DNA of 64,000 nucleotides from assembly GCF_027213965.1 (NCBI RefSeq), contig NZ_JAPWGX010000002.1, forward strand, positions 186,001 to 250,000, in the 5' to 3' direction. This DNA comes from Maritalea porphyrae (GTDB lineage: Bacteria > Pseudomonadota > Alphaproteobacteria > Rhizobiales > Devosiaceae). A program made the position numbers and the translations under genes. The notes under the pieces are model-generated. The model made no database searches and had not been told where the DNA came from. It saw only the letters and a program-made list of their open reading frames with translations. Shown here in pieces: positions 25,853-35,854 of the stretch (position 1 is its first letter; the number at the start of each line of letters is the position of its first letter).

Positions 25853-26269
25853 CTAGCTGGCGAAAATACCGTCAAAGTCGGCAAAACCTTTGACCTCAAT
25901 CGGGTTACCCGAAGGGTCAAAGAAGAACATGGTGCTTTGCTCGCCTGGTTCGCCTGCAAACCGTGTGGTGGGTTCTATGACAAATTCTAGGCCGGCACTC
26001 TGAAGCTTCTGTGCCAGATTGTCCCAATCGGTTTTGGGCAAGATCATCCCCAAATGAGGCATAGGCACCATATGTTCACCCACTTTTCCCGTGTTCGCCA
26101 CCGGAAAAGGGGTGCCCAAATGCAATGAAATCTGGTGTCCGAAGAAATCAAAGTCGACCCATGTGTTTGTGCTGCGCCCTTCTTTGCAGCCCAGAAGGTC
26201 GCCATAAAAGGCGCGCGCTTCATCCAAGTCTGTCACATGATAGGCAAGATGAAAGCGCGACTTTGACAT
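25853..26269 (-). CDS. VOC-family (glyoxalase/dioxygenase fold) protein
   Basis: A 138-aa vicinal-oxygen-chelate protein: FHLAYHVTDLDEARAFYGDLLGC at the N-terminus with a metal-type His, HQISLH in the middle, and TMFFFDPSGNPIEVKGF at the end. Reaction unknown. The ATG at 26269 sits one base after the lepA stop (TAGCATG), so it is co-translated with lepA. An in-frame ATG 12 bases upstream would overlap lepA and is less likely. Confidence 0.85.
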   Translation of the reverse strand: MSKSRFHLAYHVTDLDEARAFYGDLLGCKEGRSTNTWVDFDFFGHQISLHLGTPFPVANTGKVGEHMVPMPHLGMILPKTDWDNLAQKLQSAGLEFVIEPTTRFAGEPGEQSTMFFFDPSGNPIEVKGFADFDGIFAS

Positions 26270-26270
26270 G

Positions 26271-28073
26271 CTAGTTATCACCCATCTTCAGCGCTTTGAT
26301 AAAGGCTTCTTGAGGGATTTCAACTTTACCGAATTGGCGCATTTTCTTCTTACCCGCCTTTTGCTTATCCAAAAGCTTGCGCTTACGGGTCGCATCACCA
26401 CCATAGCACTTTGCGGTCACGTCTTTACGCAGCGCTGAGATGGTTTCTCGGGCAATCACCTTGCCGCCAATAGCCGCCTGAATTGGAATTTTGAACAAAT
26501 GCTGCGGGATCAACTCTTTGAGTTTTTCGCACATCACACGGCCACGAGATTCAGCGGCAACTCTGTGAACCAACATGGACAATGCATCCACTGGCTCACC
26601 ATTTACCAGCACAGACATTTTTACCAAATCGCCAGCGCGGTAATCAGAGATTTGATAATCAAAACTCGCATAACCTTTGGAGATCGATTTCAAGCGGTCA
26701 TAGAAATCGAATACGACTTCGTTGAGCGGTAAATCATATTGTACCATCGCCCGTGTACCGACGTAGGTGAGATCAGTTTGAATGCCGCGGCGATCCTGGC
26801 AAAGCTTTAAGATCGGCCCAAGATATTCATCTGGCGTCAAAATATTGGCTTTGATCCAAGGCTCGCGGATTTCTTCAACCTTCATCACATCTGGCATGTC
26901 TGCGGGATTATGCAGTTTCATTTCGCTTCCATCGCGCATCCCAAGTTCATAAACAACACTTGGTGCGGTGGCGATGAGATCAAGGTCAAATTCGCGGCTG
27001 AGGCGCTCTTGAATAATCTCAAGGTGCAATAGACCCAAAAACCCACAACGGAAACCAAAGCCAAGCGCAGCCGATGTTTCCATTTCATAGGAAAAACTCG
27101 CATCGTTCAGGCGCAATCGGCCCATCGCGGCACGCAAATCTTCAAAGTCGTTTGCATCCACGGGGAACAAACCACAGAACACAACAGGCTGTGCGGGCCG
27201 GAAACCGGTGAGCGCCTCTGCGCAAGGTTTCTTCGCGTCGGTGATCGTATCACCCACGTTGGTGTCCGCGACTTCTTTGATTGAGGCTGTGATGAACCCG
27301 ATTTCGCCCGGGCCGAGTTCGCCAATATCGACCAATTTTGGTGTAAACACGCCTACCCGATCCAACTCATAGATCGCGCCCGTATTCATCATTTTGACTT
27401 TTTGGCCCTTTTTGATCACGCCATCAATGACGCGGATCAAAACAATCACGCCTAAATAGGAATCGTACCAGCTATCCACCAGCATCGCCTTCAGCGGCGC
27501 GTCTCGATCACCTGTTGGTGCGGGCAAGCGCGTCACAACTGCTTCGAGTACCTTATCGATGCCAATACCGGTCTTTGCCGAAATTTCAACGGCGTCTGAA
27601 GCATCCAACCCAATCACATCTTCAATTTGCTGCTTTACCCGATCAGGTTCTGCGGCAGGCAAATCGATTTTATTGAGCACAGGGACAATTTCATGGTCAA
27701 CTTCCATTGCTTGATAAACGTTGGCCAGAGTTTGCGCTTCCACACCTTGGGACGCATCCACAACCAAAAGTGAACCTTCACAAGCTGCTAGTGATCGGTT
27801 GACCTCATAAGCGAAGTCGACGTGTCCTGGCGTGTCGATCAAGTTGAGCACATATGTCTCGCCGTCATTGGCCTTATAGCTTAGACGAACGGTTTGCGCT
27901 TTAATCGTGATTCCGCGCTCGCGCTCGATATCCATGCTATCGAGCACCTGCTGCTGCATTTCACGCTCAGCGAGCCCACCGGTGTTTTGAATCAACCGGT
28001 CGGCCAAAGTGGATTTGCCGTGGTCAATATGCGCCACGATCGAAAAGTTGCGAATGTGTTTCAAGTCAGTCAT
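26271..28073 (-). CDS. lepA: Elongation factor 4 (LepA)
   Basis: A 600-aa ribosome-associated GTPase. G-motifs are AHIDHGKST, the ITIKAQTV switch I region, DTPGHVDF and NKIDLP. EF-G-like domains follow, then the LepA-specific C-terminal domain ending [21 protein letters not shown]. The start [19 protein letters not shown] gives the family length; the 27 upstream residues in frame are not LepA-like. A VOC gene follows directly. Confidence 0.97.
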   Translation of the reverse strand: MTDLKHIRNFSIVAHIDHGKSTLADRLIQNTGGLAEREMQQQVLDSMDIERERGITIKAQTVRLSYKANDGETYVLNLIDTPGHVDFAYEVNRSLAACEGSLLVVDASQGVEAQTLANVYQAMEVDHEIVPVLNKIDLPAAEPDRVKQQIEDVIGLDASDAVEISAKTGIGIDKVLEAVVTRLPAPTGDRDAPLKAMLVDSWYDSYLGVIVLIRVIDGVIKKGQKVKMMNTGAIYELDRVGVFTPKLVDIGELGPGEIGFITASIKEVADTNVGDTITDAKKPCAEALTGFRPAQPVVFCGLFPVDANDFEDLRAAMGRLRLNDASFSYEMETSAALGFGFRCGFLGLLHLEIIQERLSREFDLDLIATAPSVVYELGMRDGSEMKLHNPADMPDVMKVEEIREPWIKANILTPDEYLGPILKLCQDRRGIQTDLTYVGTRAMVQYDLPLNEVVFDFYDRLKSISKGYASFDYQISDYRAGDLVKMSVLVNGEPVDALSMLVHRVAAESRGRVMCEKLKELIPQHLFKIPIQAAIGGKVIARETISALRKDVTAKCYGGDATRKRKLLDKQKAGKKKMRQFGKVEIPQEAFIKALKMGDN

Positions 28074-28233
28074 AGCGCGCTGATTATCAGCTTTATGCGG
28101 ACACGAAAAGAGAAATTGCACGCCCTTGTGATTTTGCTTGAATGCCGGCGGCAAACTACCCTACCGTTGACGCTTGACTTGCTCCCTACTGGAAGGTTTA
28201 GGGAAGGAATGCGACAGTTTGGTGGAGGACAGA

Positions 28234-28650
28234 GTGAACAAGCAGCTCCCAATTGCAATCTTAGGGATTTTGGCCGTGATCGCAGTATTAGTGCTTTGGC
28301 CAAAAGCAACGCAATTGCCGCAAGAGGAAACAACGTTGATCCCGGACGGTTTCGTCATCCCCTCACTAAACGCGACGCAAAAACTTGGCCAGTCAAATTT
28401 CAACAAAAGCTGCGCAAGCTGTCACGGTGACTATGGACTTGGCAGCGCAAACGGCCCCCCCCTCATGCACCGCATTTATGAACCCAACCACCATGGGGAT
28501 GGCGCATTTTTTCTGGCCGCGCTGAACGGCGTGCGCGCTCATCATTGGAAATTTGGCGACATGCCACCTGTCGACGGCATTACAGAAACTGAAATTGCCC
28601 CCATTGTTGCTTATGTTCGGGCGCTGCAACAAGCCAATGGTGTTTTTTAA
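28234..28650 (+). CDS. Class I c-type cytochrome, membrane-anchored
   Basis: A 138-aa protein with an uncleaved-looking N-terminal membrane segment (LPIAILGILAVIAVLVLW) and a periplasmic cytochrome c domain. The haem motif is CASCHG, with a likely Met axial ligand in KFGDMPPVDG. The GTG start has GGAGG five bases ahead, better than the in-frame start at 28174. Divergent from lepA. Partner oxidase unknown; no other respiratory gene is adjacent. Confidence 0.88.
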   Translation: MNKQLPIAILGILAVIAVLVLWPKATQLPQEETTLIPDGFVIPSLNATQKLGQSNFNKSCASCHGDYGLGSANGPPLMHRIYEPNHHGDGAFFLAALNGVRAHHWKFGDMPPVDGITETEIAPIVAYVRALQQANGVF

Positions 28651-28687
28651 ACCGGCCGTTTTGTTCGCTTGGTTCTTCGAGTTTGAT

Positions 28688-28714
28688 CACAAGTCGGCAG
28701 CGGCGCGACTTGTG
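28688..28714 (+). terminator. Hairpin downstream of cytochrome c gene
   Basis: Nine-base arms CACAAGTCG/CGACTTGTG around a 9-base loop, 38 bases past the cytochrome stop. Only CTTT follows, so termination is likely but not certain. Confidence 0.45.
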
Positions 28715-28894
28715 GCTTTGGCGTAAGGGCATCAGCAACTTGTTGACCAGAACTTCACACGGTCTATCGACCCTTCAAAAAACAGAGTAGGCGAACGCGA
28801 CAATTCGCTCGACATATTTGTTGATCCGCGCGTCCGCATGTCCCAATGTGAGTAGGTGAATTTTCTATATTCTCCGCACCAAGGGAAAACGAGC

Positions 28895-29881
28895 ATGTTA
28901 CGACGCGTATTGGGCTGGCAAAAACGCCATTTTGACGATTTGAGCGAAGCTGAAATATTGGCGCTTGCTATATCTTCTGAGGAAGATGATGCGCGCATTT
29001 ATGCCGCTTATGCTCAAATGCTGCGCGAAGAGTTTCCGGCCTCCGCTGCTGTGTTTGAGGGGATGGTCGCGGAGGAAAACGAACACAGACATTTGCTTAT
29101 TGCAGCGTTCGAAAAAAAGTTTGGCAAAAACATCCCACTGGTCCGGCGCGAACATGTTCGTGGGTTTTTGGAGCGCAAACCATTGTGGTTGATGAAGAAT
29201 CTGCCGTTGGAGACCATTCGCCAACAAGCGTGGGAAATGGAAGAAGCTGCTCAAAACTTTTATCTGGAGGCGGTAAAGCGCACAAAAGACTCTAATATTC
29301 GCAAGTTGCTGGGCGATCTCGCCATTGCCGAACAGCACCATAAGCGTGCTGCGAACGAGCTAGAAGCGGCGCACTTGCACGAGGATGCGGTTACCGAAGA
29401 GAAAGAACAAGCCCACCGCAAGTTTTTGCTCACTTATGTGCAGCCGGGGCTTGCCGGTCTTATGGATGGATCCGTTTCAACCTTGGCACCGATATTTGCG
29501 GCAGCATTTGCCACCCACAGCACATGGCAGACATTTCTTGTTGGCTTGGCTGCCTCGCTTGGGGCCGGCATTTCTATGGGTTTCACTGAAGCTGCATCTG
29601 ATGATGGTAAACTGACCGGACGCGGATCACCCATTAAGCGCGGTTTTGCAGCCGGCATTATGACCACCCTTGGTGGATTGGGCCACGCCCTACCCTATTT
29701 GATTACTGATTTCTGGACGGCCACGGCCACAGCAGTTGCTGTTGTTTTTGTTGAATTATGGGCGATTGCTTGGATACAAAACAAATATATGGACACCCCG
29801 TTTTGGCGCGCAGTCATGCAGGTTGTTTTCGGTGGCTCCTTGGTGTTTGCCGTGGGTATCTTAATTGGAAATGCAGGTTAG
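28895..29881 (+). CDS. mbfA: MbfA-type membrane-bound ferritin / iron exporter
   Basis: A 328-aa protein joining a rubrerythrin/ferritin-like domain (about residues 15-155) to a VIT1-like membrane domain. The diiron ligands appear as EEDDARIYAAY, AEENEHRH, WEMEEAAQNFY and AEQHHKR (ExxH). The membrane part starts at YVQPGLAGLMDGSVSTLAPIFAAA. In rhizobial bacteria MbfA exports ferrous iron and protects against iron and peroxide stress, usually under Irr control; no Irr-type box was recognised upstream here. ATG 28895 follows AAGGGA. Confidence 0.93.
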   Translation: MLRRVLGWQKRHFDDLSEAEILALAISSEEDDARIYAAYAQMLREEFPASAAVFEGMVAEENEHRHLLIAAFEKKFGKNIPLVRREHVRGFLERKPLWLMKNLPLETIRQQAWEMEEAAQNFYLEAVKRTKDSNIRKLLGDLAIAEQHHKRAANELEAAHLHEDAVTEEKEQAHRKFLLTYVQPGLAGLMDGSVSTLAPIFAAAFATHSTWQTFLVGLAASLGAGISMGFTEAASDDGKLTGRGSPIKRGFAAGIMTTLGGLGHALPYLITDFWTATATAVAVVFVELWAIAWIQNKYMDTPFWRAVMQVVFGGSLVFAVGILIGNAG

Positions 29882-29895
29882 GTTTCTAATAGATC

Positions 29896-30756
29896 ATGAA
29901 CAGTAAAAAAGAACGGCATACGCTACCGTTGCTGCCGGCAAAGCTGATCTCGGTCGGAAAATACAGTATTTCTTACTGTGATGTGGGCCCCAAGGATCAG
30001 CCCGCAATCGTTTTGTGCCACGGGTTGGCTTCAAGCGGCCGGCAGTTTTCTGAAGATGCTTTGTTTTTTGTCGAACATGGCTATCGGGTGATCTTGCCGG
30101 ACCTGCGCGGGCATGGCCGATCAAGTGTGCCGGAAAAGCTAATACAAGATGACTTTTCTATTCCGAATATGGCCAGCGATCTAATTGCCATTTTGGATGA
30201 TGCGGGCATTGATGCTGTACACTATGTCGGCAATTCGCTTGGTGGAATATTGGCTTTGCATCTGCTGCCCACTCATTCAGATCGGTTTATAACGTTCACA
30301 ACATTTGGCACTTCTTATGCGTTGGCGACGCCTAGTTTTCCGGCTGATGCTGTGCCGCGGATTTATGATTTCATCGGCTCTGAGTGGGTAGAAAAAATTA
30401 TTGCGCGCAGCACGTCAAAGCGCCGCTCGGCACAAGAACTGGTGCATGAACTGCTTGATGACTATGATATTAATGTGGTCAGTTATGTCGCCAAAAGTGT
30501 TGGCAACTATGACTTCATTCAAAACGGCAAACAGTTTGAAAAACCCATCATGATGTTGCGTGGAGGCGAAGATGTTTTGGTCAATGCGGCGTTGATGACC
30601 ACCATGCGTGAGATGAGGCAGCAGAAAAACTTCGCCTGCTTTGACATTCCAAAAGGTGGACATTGCGCCAATTTGGATGCGCAAGATGAAGTGCGGATCG
30701 CACTGCTTGGTTTCTTTGCGCTGCACGGTTCCAAACGCACCATTGGAGATGAGTAG
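29896..30756 (+). CDS. Alpha/beta hydrolase (tandem copy 1)
   Basis: A 286-aa serine hydrolase fold protein: oxyanion region LCHGLASSG, nucleophile elbow VGNSLGG, acid in GGEDVLV, and His in GGHCAN. No signal peptide. Its closest visible relative is the next gene, with which it shares order and motifs. The substrate is unknown. It begins 14 bases after mbfA and may be co-transcribed with it. Confidence 0.88.
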   Translation: MNSKKERHTLPLLPAKLISVGKYSISYCDVGPKDQPAIVLCHGLASSGRQFSEDALFFVEHGYRVILPDLRGHGRSSVPEKLIQDDFSIPNMASDLIAILDDAGIDAVHYVGNSLGGILALHLLPTHSDRFITFTTFGTSYALATPSFPADAVPRIYDFIGSEWVEKIIARSTSKRRSAQELVHELLDDYDINVVSYVAKSVGNYDFIQNGKQFEKPIMMLRGGEDVLVNAALMTTMREMRQQKNFACFDIPKGGHCANLDAQDEVRIALLGFFALHGSKRTIGDE

Positions 30757-31567
30757 TCGATTGGCAGCAGGTAAGCGGAAATTTGTTGAATACAATGGCA
30801 AAAAGCTGAGCTACTTGGACGTTGGCGAAACTGGCGCGCCTGCCTTGTTGCTATGCCACGGGCTGGCTGCAAATGGCGCACAATTCGCCGCTGATGCGAT
30901 TTACTTCTCAGAAAATGGTTATCGCGTCGTCGTGCCTGATCTATTTGGTCACGGTTACTCACATCCCACGCAAATGGTTGATCTCAAGGACTGTTCAATT
31001 TCTGCGTTAGGGAAGGACATTATAGCGATTATTGACCATGCGGAAATCGACGAAGTTGCTTTTGTTGGCAATTCGCTTGGCGGATTGGTAGGGCTAGGCC
31101 TTATGAAAAGTTACAAGCATCGACTTTCGTGCTTTGCTAGTTTTGGGACAACTTATTCACTTCAGACACCTAAACTCGCCATTTGGATGTTGCCAAAGAT
31201 CTATCAACTATTGGGCAAAAGACTAGTTGCAGCATTGGGCGCACTTGGTGTTTCAAAGAAATCAGAAACACGCGACAAAGTCCGACAAATGTTTGGTGAG
31301 TGTGACTTAAGTACAGTGATTAAGATCGCCGTTCAAATTGGCAATTATGACCTCATCAAACATGCAGTTGATTTTGACAAGCCCATTCTATTTTTGCGCG
31401 GTCTAGCAGACAATTCCATCAACCCAACGCTTGGGCCAACACTGACGGCCATGCAAGCCACCTCCCATTTCAAACTCGTGGACCTACCCGATGCAGGTCA
31501 TTGCGCGAACCTTGATTCACCAGAAATGTTCCGCTCGGAACTCCTTCGGTTTTTACAAGCTATTTAG
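30749..31567 (+). CDS. Alpha/beta hydrolase (tandem copy 2)
   Basis: A 272-aa paralog of the preceding hydrolase (LCHGLAANGAQF, VGNSLGGLVGLG, then DAGHCANLDSPE). The ATG at 30749 overlaps the upstream stop by eight bases; a TTG at 30761 is an alternative. The in-frame region further upstream belongs to the other gene. The pair probably arose by tandem duplication and may act on related esters. It converges on the PPOX-fold gene with a 4-base tail overlap. Confidence 0.85.
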   Translation: MSSRLAAGKRKFVEYNGKKLSYLDVGETGAPALLLCHGLAANGAQFAADAIYFSENGYRVVVPDLFGHGYSHPTQMVDLKDCSISALGKDIIAIIDHAEIDEVAFVGNSLGGLVGLGLMKSYKHRLSCFASFGTTYSLQTPKLAIWMLPKIYQLLGKRLVAALGALGVSKKSETRDKVRQMFGECDLSTVIKIAVQIGNYDLIKHAVDFDKPILFLRGLADNSINPTLGPTLTAMQATSHFKLVDLPDAGHCANLDSPEMFRSELLRFLQAI

Positions 31568-32115
31568 CCTCCCAGTTTCCATCCGAATTCGCTTCGGACC
31601 AAATGGAAAGGTTTCAACCCAAATGGTTCTGGTACAACGTTTTGTGAAAAATCCAGCACCTCGATCTCTTTGACATTGAGTTTTATCAAGAGGTAATCAT
31701 CTCCTTTCGGACCAGAAGGAAAGAATAGACGCCAATAGGGTTTCCAATGTTGAGCCCGTAAAGCAATGTCATCAACCAGTTCAGCGCTTGCTTTTACCAA
31801 CAGATTTGAATTGTCCTTTTGGTTAGAAAACGCCAATGTCACCTGGCTGTCCTTTTTGATTTGCTCAACCTTGCGCGATTTTGGGCTGGTGCCAATCCAA
31901 AAGACGAAGCCATCTTTTTCAAACAACGGCTCAATCAGTCGTGCGTCAGGAAAGCGATCACCTTGCGAGACCAAAAACGCATATTTTGACCTCTCGATTT
32001 GACGATAAGCGCTGGCAAGCGCCTGTTCCACGCTGTTTTGAAATCCGGCCCGCTTGCGATGTTTGTAATTGGAAACGAACCAGTTCAGCAAATGGCGCTT
32101 AAGCTTTTTTAACAC
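31564..32115 (-). CDS. Pyridoxamine 5'-phosphate oxidase-fold protein
   Basis: A 183-aa protein whose middle part (DARLIEPLFEKDGFVFWIGTSPKSRKVEQIKKDSQVTLAFSNQ, split here over strands) has the flavin/split-barrel pattern of general-stress PPOX-like proteins. The N-terminal 30 residues are basic (KKLKRHLLNWF, KHRKRAGF). Cofactor and reaction unknown. Confidence 0.72.
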   Translation of the reverse strand: MLKKLKRHLLNWFVSNYKHRKRAGFQNSVEQALASAYRQIERSKYAFLVSQGDRFPDARLIEPLFEKDGFVFWIGTSPKSRKVEQIKKDSQVTLAFSNQKDNSNLLVKASAELVDDIALRAQHWKPYWRLFFPSGPKGDDYLLIKLNVKEIEVLDFSQNVVPEPFGLKPFHLVRSEFGWKLGG

Positions 32116-32199
32116 GCCTCACACTCCCCCAAATAACAATTCAATATGCCAACAACATGTGGATTGGGCGGTGAATTGACAAGTCATTTGTGGATCAAC

Positions 32200-32613
32200 T
32201 CAAACTGGCGTCAGCTTTTTTGACTGCGCTACGCCAACGATTGCTAATACCGCCATCAGGAGGAATAGTGTCCATTGCTCCATCACCCACAAGCCGCCAA
32301 ACCGGTTAAGCCCCGACACAACGAACAATATGGCGATGCCCAAATATAGAACGATGATGGTGAGTGAGAACTGAACGGCTGTCTGGGAGTGGGTAGCGGC
32401 CCACCATAATACCCCACCGCCGACCAACAGCAGCAATGTAATCTGGTTCCACATCACCTCGGCAAGGCCTTTGGTCAATGCAGGTGCATCCGATGCATAT
32501 AGGGGATCCATAATTTGGCCGGTACCGATAAATACGTGCAGCGCCGTTGTTGCAAAAGATATCAGGGCAGCGGCCATAAGCCACATATTTGTCGTTTTGA
32601 AAAAGCTGGTCAT
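32200..32613 (-). CDS. Four-helix membrane protein, likely TetR-regulated
   Basis: A 137-aa protein with four hydrophobic segments (about residues 8-28, 55-75, 80-103, 108-128). No family recognised beyond a small integral membrane protein. The ATG at 32613 has GGAG eight bases ahead and is better than the upstream ATG. It is divergent from a TetR gene, and the gap contains two copies of one operator-like palindrome, so its expression is probably repressed by that protein. Confidence 0.75.
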   Translation of the reverse strand: MTSFFKTTNMWLMAAALISFATTALHVFIGTGQIMDPLYASDAPALTKGLAEVMWNQITLLLLVGGGVLWWAATHSQTAVQFSLTIIVLYLGIAILFVVSGLNRFGGLWVMEQWTLFLLMAVLAIVGVAQSKKLTPV

Positions 32614-32635
32614 TTGGTTGGCTCCTTGGCATAAC

Positions 32636-32649
32636 ATACGCTCACGTAT
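32636..32649. promoter_or_regulatory. TetR-type operator, copy 1
   Basis: ATACGCTCACGTAT: inverted arms ATACG/CGTAT separated by four bases, 22 bases before the membrane-protein start. An almost identical copy lies 39 bases away. Confidence 0.75.
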
Positions 32650-32674
32650 CTAAAGCGAGGCGGCGTAAAATACA

Positions 32675-32688
32675 ATACGCTAACGTAT
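32675..32688. promoter_or_regulatory. TetR-type operator, copy 2
   Basis: ATACGCTAACGTAT: same arms as copy 1, one base different in the centre, 28 bases before the TetR start. Two matching dyads in one divergent gap are the classical layout for autoregulation plus control of the neighbour. Confidence 0.75.
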
Positions 32689-32716
32689 GTTAAATTGACG
32701 CAGGGGGCAAAGCTGA

Positions 32717-33289
32717 ATGGGCCGGAAAGCAAAACACGACAAGACAGATTGGTTATTGGCAGCGTTCAAAACCCTAGGAGAAGAAGGTATCGACGGCGTG
32801 AAAGTCGAACGAATTGCCAAAAAGCTTAACACCACTAAAGGCTCCTTTTATTGGCACTTTGCGGACAGACCAGCTTTGCTTACACAAATGCTAGAGTTCT
32901 GGGAACAAGAAGGCACACATGAGATCATCAATGCCTTAGATGACCAAGGAAATTCAGCGAGCGAAAAGCTGAGGGCGCTTGCGCGCCTCTCCACCGCAAC
33001 ACAAATACATGGCCTAGATTCAATAGCTGTTGAAGGCGCGCTAAGGGCATGGGCCGGGCAAGAGCCTTGGGTTGGAGACCGGATCAGAGCGACTGAACGC
33101 GCTCGCATTGAATATGTTGCACATTTGCTTGAACAAATGGGATACGATAATCCAAGCGCTAAAGAAATCGCTCATCAGCTTTATTTGATGTTGCTTGGCT
33201 TATACTCCATCATGCGGCACGATCCACATCCTGGGCACAGCCAAGCCTTTATTGCATTTGCGGATCAATTGGCAGACAAAAGCCGCTGA
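32717..33289 (+). CDS. TetR-family transcriptional regulator
   Basis: A 190-aa regulator. The N-terminal HTH reads WLLAAFKTLGEEGIDGVKVERIAKKLNTTKGSFYWHF (broken here by the reader into HTH helices 1-3), matching the TetR N-domain, followed by an all-helical ligand domain without recognisable specificity. It starts 28 bases after one of two matching dyads. Its 3' end overlaps the convergent DUF2306 gene by 25 bases. Confidence 0.92.
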   Translation: MGRKAKHDKTDWLLAAFKTLGEEGIDGVKVERIAKKLNTTKGSFYWHFADRPALLTQMLEFWEQEGTHEIINALDDQGNSASEKLRALARLSTATQIHGLDSIAVEGALRAWAGQEPWVGDRIRATERARIEYVAHLLEQMGYDNPSAKEIAHQLYLMLLGLYSIMRHDPHPGHSQAFIAFADQLADKSR

Positions 33290-33777
33290 ATGCTTTTTTT
33301 CCAAAAAGGCTCCCAGCGATAATAAGCACCAACACCCAAAACAATCGCTGCGACAAGGGCCATAGGAAACCACTCCAAATCTCTAGTTCCAAACATGTAT
33401 GCAAGCACGCGGTCAGGCAGTAGCGCGAAGGCAAATGGGATGCACAGCGCGCCCCAATACATCGAGCGCATCGATGCACGATGGGCTGCAATTCGCCCTG
33501 CACGTGCGTGCCGAATTCCGCTGAAAAGGCCGATAAAAGTTACCGGCACAAAAATGTGAATAGGGCTGAAAATCCAAATCATGCGCAACTGATGAATGAA
33601 AGTTGCACTTGTGGCGGTAGCCAGCATCAAAAGAACCCAAACCCAACCCACTTGCTTGTGATGTTTTGTCCCCTTTTTGCTGAGCAGCATATAGAGGCCC
33701 AAAAACAGACAACTGACTGCACAAATCATATGGATTTGAACGGCGATTGGCGTTTCAAAAAATATTGATAATTTCAA
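33265..33777 (-). CDS. DUF2306-like membrane protein
   Basis: A 170-aa protein with four to five hydrophobic segments and the conserved-looking KHHKQVGWVWVLLM and HIFVPVTFIGLFSGIRHAR followed by HRASMRSMYWGAL. This His-rich pattern fits the DUF2306/YozB-like group. Role unknown. Tail-to-tail overlap with the TetR gene. Confidence 0.75.
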   Translation of the reverse strand: MKLSIFFETPIAVQIHMICAVSCLFLGLYMLLSKKGTKHHKQVGWVWVLLMLATATSATFIHQLRMIWIFSPIHIFVPVTFIGLFSGIRHARAGRIAAHRASMRSMYWGALCIPFAFALLPDRVLAYMFGTRDLEWFPMALVAAIVLGVGAYYRWEPFWKKSIQRLLSAN

Positions 33778-33887
33778 CTAGATGTTCCCTATCCAAGCCA
33801 AATGGCACTGTGCCACTTGCAATTGCAGGGTTATCCCGGCAAAAGTCTGCACAACAATCTTGAGTTCGCGAATGAAAGGGTTAGTTC

Positions 33888-34661
33888 GTGATTGGCAACG
33901 CCATACAATTGACGCTTCGCGAAATGCGACAGATGTTTTCGTCTCCCAAGACGTTAGGGGCCATGCTCATATTGGGCGTCATACTTGGCCTTGTTGGCCC
34001 TTTTGCCACATTTGACTATTTCGCGCCCGTGCCGCGTATTGCCTACTGGATCGGCATGGTTTTTGTTGGCTATGGCGCCGGCATGTTTGGCGGCGGCGTG
34101 ATGGTCAACACAATCAATCAAAAATGGAAGTCGCCAAATGTCTGGCTAGTCATTCTTGCATCGGGCGTTGGCTCAGGTATTCCAGTTTCAATTGTTGTTT
34201 ATGTCGCCAACGCTGCAATTTTGGGTGATTGGGATATCAAAGGCTTTTCCGGCCTGATGACTGTCGTTTACTGCATCTTGATTTCGATTTGTGTGGCTGC
34301 GTTACACGTTTTGTTTTTGCGCGAAAGCCGGCCCAGCGCGCCCAAATCAATTGACATTTTGGCGCGTTTACAAATTCAAAATCGCGGCCCTTTGCTCTAT
34401 TTGTCCATGCAAGACCATTATGTGAATGTGGTTACATCACGCGGTCAGGAATTGCTTTTGATGCGCATGAGTGATGCGATTAAAGAAGCCGAAGGTGTTG
34501 ACGGGTTGAAAATCCATCGCTCACATTGGGTGGCTGTGAACGGCATCAAGCGGGTTGAACGGCAAAACTCAAACTATCTCATTGAAATGCTAGACGGCCA
34601 AAAGCTGCCCATCAGCCGCGGGCAAGTGCAGGCGGCAAAGGACGCCGGAATCATCACCTAG
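33888..34661 (+). CDS. Membrane-bound LytTR-type regulator
   Basis: A 257-aa protein with GTG start (AAAGGG seven bases ahead). Four membrane segments occupy about residues 20-145. The C-terminal ~95 residues are a LytTR DNA-binding domain: QDHYVNVVTSRGQELLLMRMSDAIKE and KIHRSHWVAVNGIKRVERQNSNY. With the sensor and DNA-binding parts in one chain and no kinase nearby, it is a one-component membrane regulator. Signal and targets unknown. Confidence 0.9.
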   Translation: MIGNAIQLTLREMRQMFSSPKTLGAMLILGVILGLVGPFATFDYFAPVPRIAYWIGMVFVGYGAGMFGGGVMVNTINQKWKSPNVWLVILASGVGSGIPVSIVVYVANAAILGDWDIKGFSGLMTVVYCILISICVAALHVLFLRESRPSAPKSIDILARLQIQNRGPLLYLSMQDHYVNVVTSRGQELLLMRMSDAIKEAEGVDGLKIHRSHWVAVNGIKRVERQNSNYLIEMLDGQKLPISRGQVQAAKDAGIIT

Positions 34662-34666
34662 ACGGC

Positions 34667-35680
34667 TCAGTCGGTCGGACTGCGGGCTTGATTGAGCAGA
34701 CGTTGCTCTTCGCGCAGCTTTTTCATCCGCAGCTTGTTTTGTTCGGCGAATTTTTGGGCTTGGTCACCAATATGTTGCTGTCCGCGCTCCTCAGCCAATC
34801 GGATTTGCTTTTCGCGCTCAGCAGCTCGGGCGCGGCTTTTCTCGCTGATTTTGTCCGCACAGTGATGACATTGTTGACCTTCGATATAGTCTGCATGCTG
34901 CATATCTTCAGGCGTTAATGGGAATCGACAAGCTCGACATAGAGCAAGCTCCCCCTCCACCAGACCGTGGCCAACGGAAACGCGTTCATCAAACACAAAA
35001 CACTCACCATTCCACATGCTGGTCTCTTCTGGGGTCTCTTCCAAATACTTCAAAATACCGCCTTTGAGGTGATAGACTTCCTCAAAGCCCTTGGCGAGCA
35101 TATAGGAGGACGCTTTTTCACAACGAATGCCTCCGGTGCAAAACATGGCGACTTTTTTATTTTTCGTCGGGTCGAGGTTCTTTTCAACGAAATCTTTGAA
35201 CTGCGTGAAATTATCGGTCTTAGGGTCCAACGCCCCTTCAAAAGTACCAATTGCCACTTCATAATCGTTGCGCGTATCCAGAACGATTGTTTCTTCATCA
35301 GAAATGATGTAGTTCCAATCGTTTGGCTCCACATAGGTGCCCACCAATTTGGTCGGATCAGCTTCTGGTGCGCGCAAGGTCACGATTTCTTTTTTCAGTT
35401 TCACCTTCATGCGCATAAACGGCATCTCACTCGCACGTGAGAACTTGACCTCGCCACCAGCAAGGCGCCCTTTGAACAAATTGCCACGGGCAAAATAGTC
35501 CATCAAAGCATCAATATCTTCAGGGCTGCCCGCGACAGTTCCATTGATACCTTCCTCTGCTAAAAGCAGAGCGCCTTTAATACCGTGTTGAACACAAAAA
35601 TCATAAATTGGATCGCGAAGCTCGCGATAATCGGGGAGCGCCACAAATTTATATAGCGCTACAACCTTAAACTCAGACAT
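34667..35680 (-). CDS. trhO: tRNA uridine(34) hydroxylase TrhO (YceA), rhodanese domain
   Basis: A 337-aa enzyme that hydroxylates uridine 34 of certain tRNAs. An N-terminal domain ([30 protein letters not shown]) precedes a rhodanese domain with active-site Cys in [14 protein letters not shown] zinc-like C-terminal cluster follows ([10 protein letters not shown] and GQQCHHC), then a basic coiled tail. Order and length match the YceA family. Monocistronic. Confidence 0.94.
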   Translation of the reverse strand: MSEFKVVALYKFVALPDYRELRDPIYDFCVQHGIKGALLLAEEGINGTVAGSPEDIDALMDYFARGNLFKGRLAGGEVKFSRASEMPFMRMKVKLKKEIVTLRAPEADPTKLVGTYVEPNDWNYIISDEETIVLDTRNDYEVAIGTFEGALDPKTDNFTQFKDFVEKNLDPTKNKKVAMFCTGGIRCEKASSYMLAKGFEEVYHLKGGILKYLEETPEETSMWNGECFVFDERVSVGHGLVEGELALCRACRFPLTPEDMQHADYIEGQQCHHCADKISEKSRARAAEREKQIRLAEERGQQHIGDQAQKFAEQNKLRMKKLREEQRLLNQARSPTD

Positions 35681-35854
35681 TTTTCAAACCTTGATCCTGT
35701 GCAAGCTGACGAAGGGGTGTAGCAAAACTGAAGGAAAAGGCCAAGTCTTTAGCGCCATCAAGAAAGATCAATTTTTGCACTTGCCTTGGACCTACTCCAA
35801 TATTGTACCTACAATCCAACAAGGTTTTTACAATTAAGCACGTTGGAGACACAC

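Noticed and set aside
28715-28894. Irr/ICE box upstream of mbfA
   Set aside because: Expected from rhizobial MbfA genes, but no TTTAGAA-N3-TTCTAAA-like dyad could be found; TTTTCTATATTCTC is too weak.
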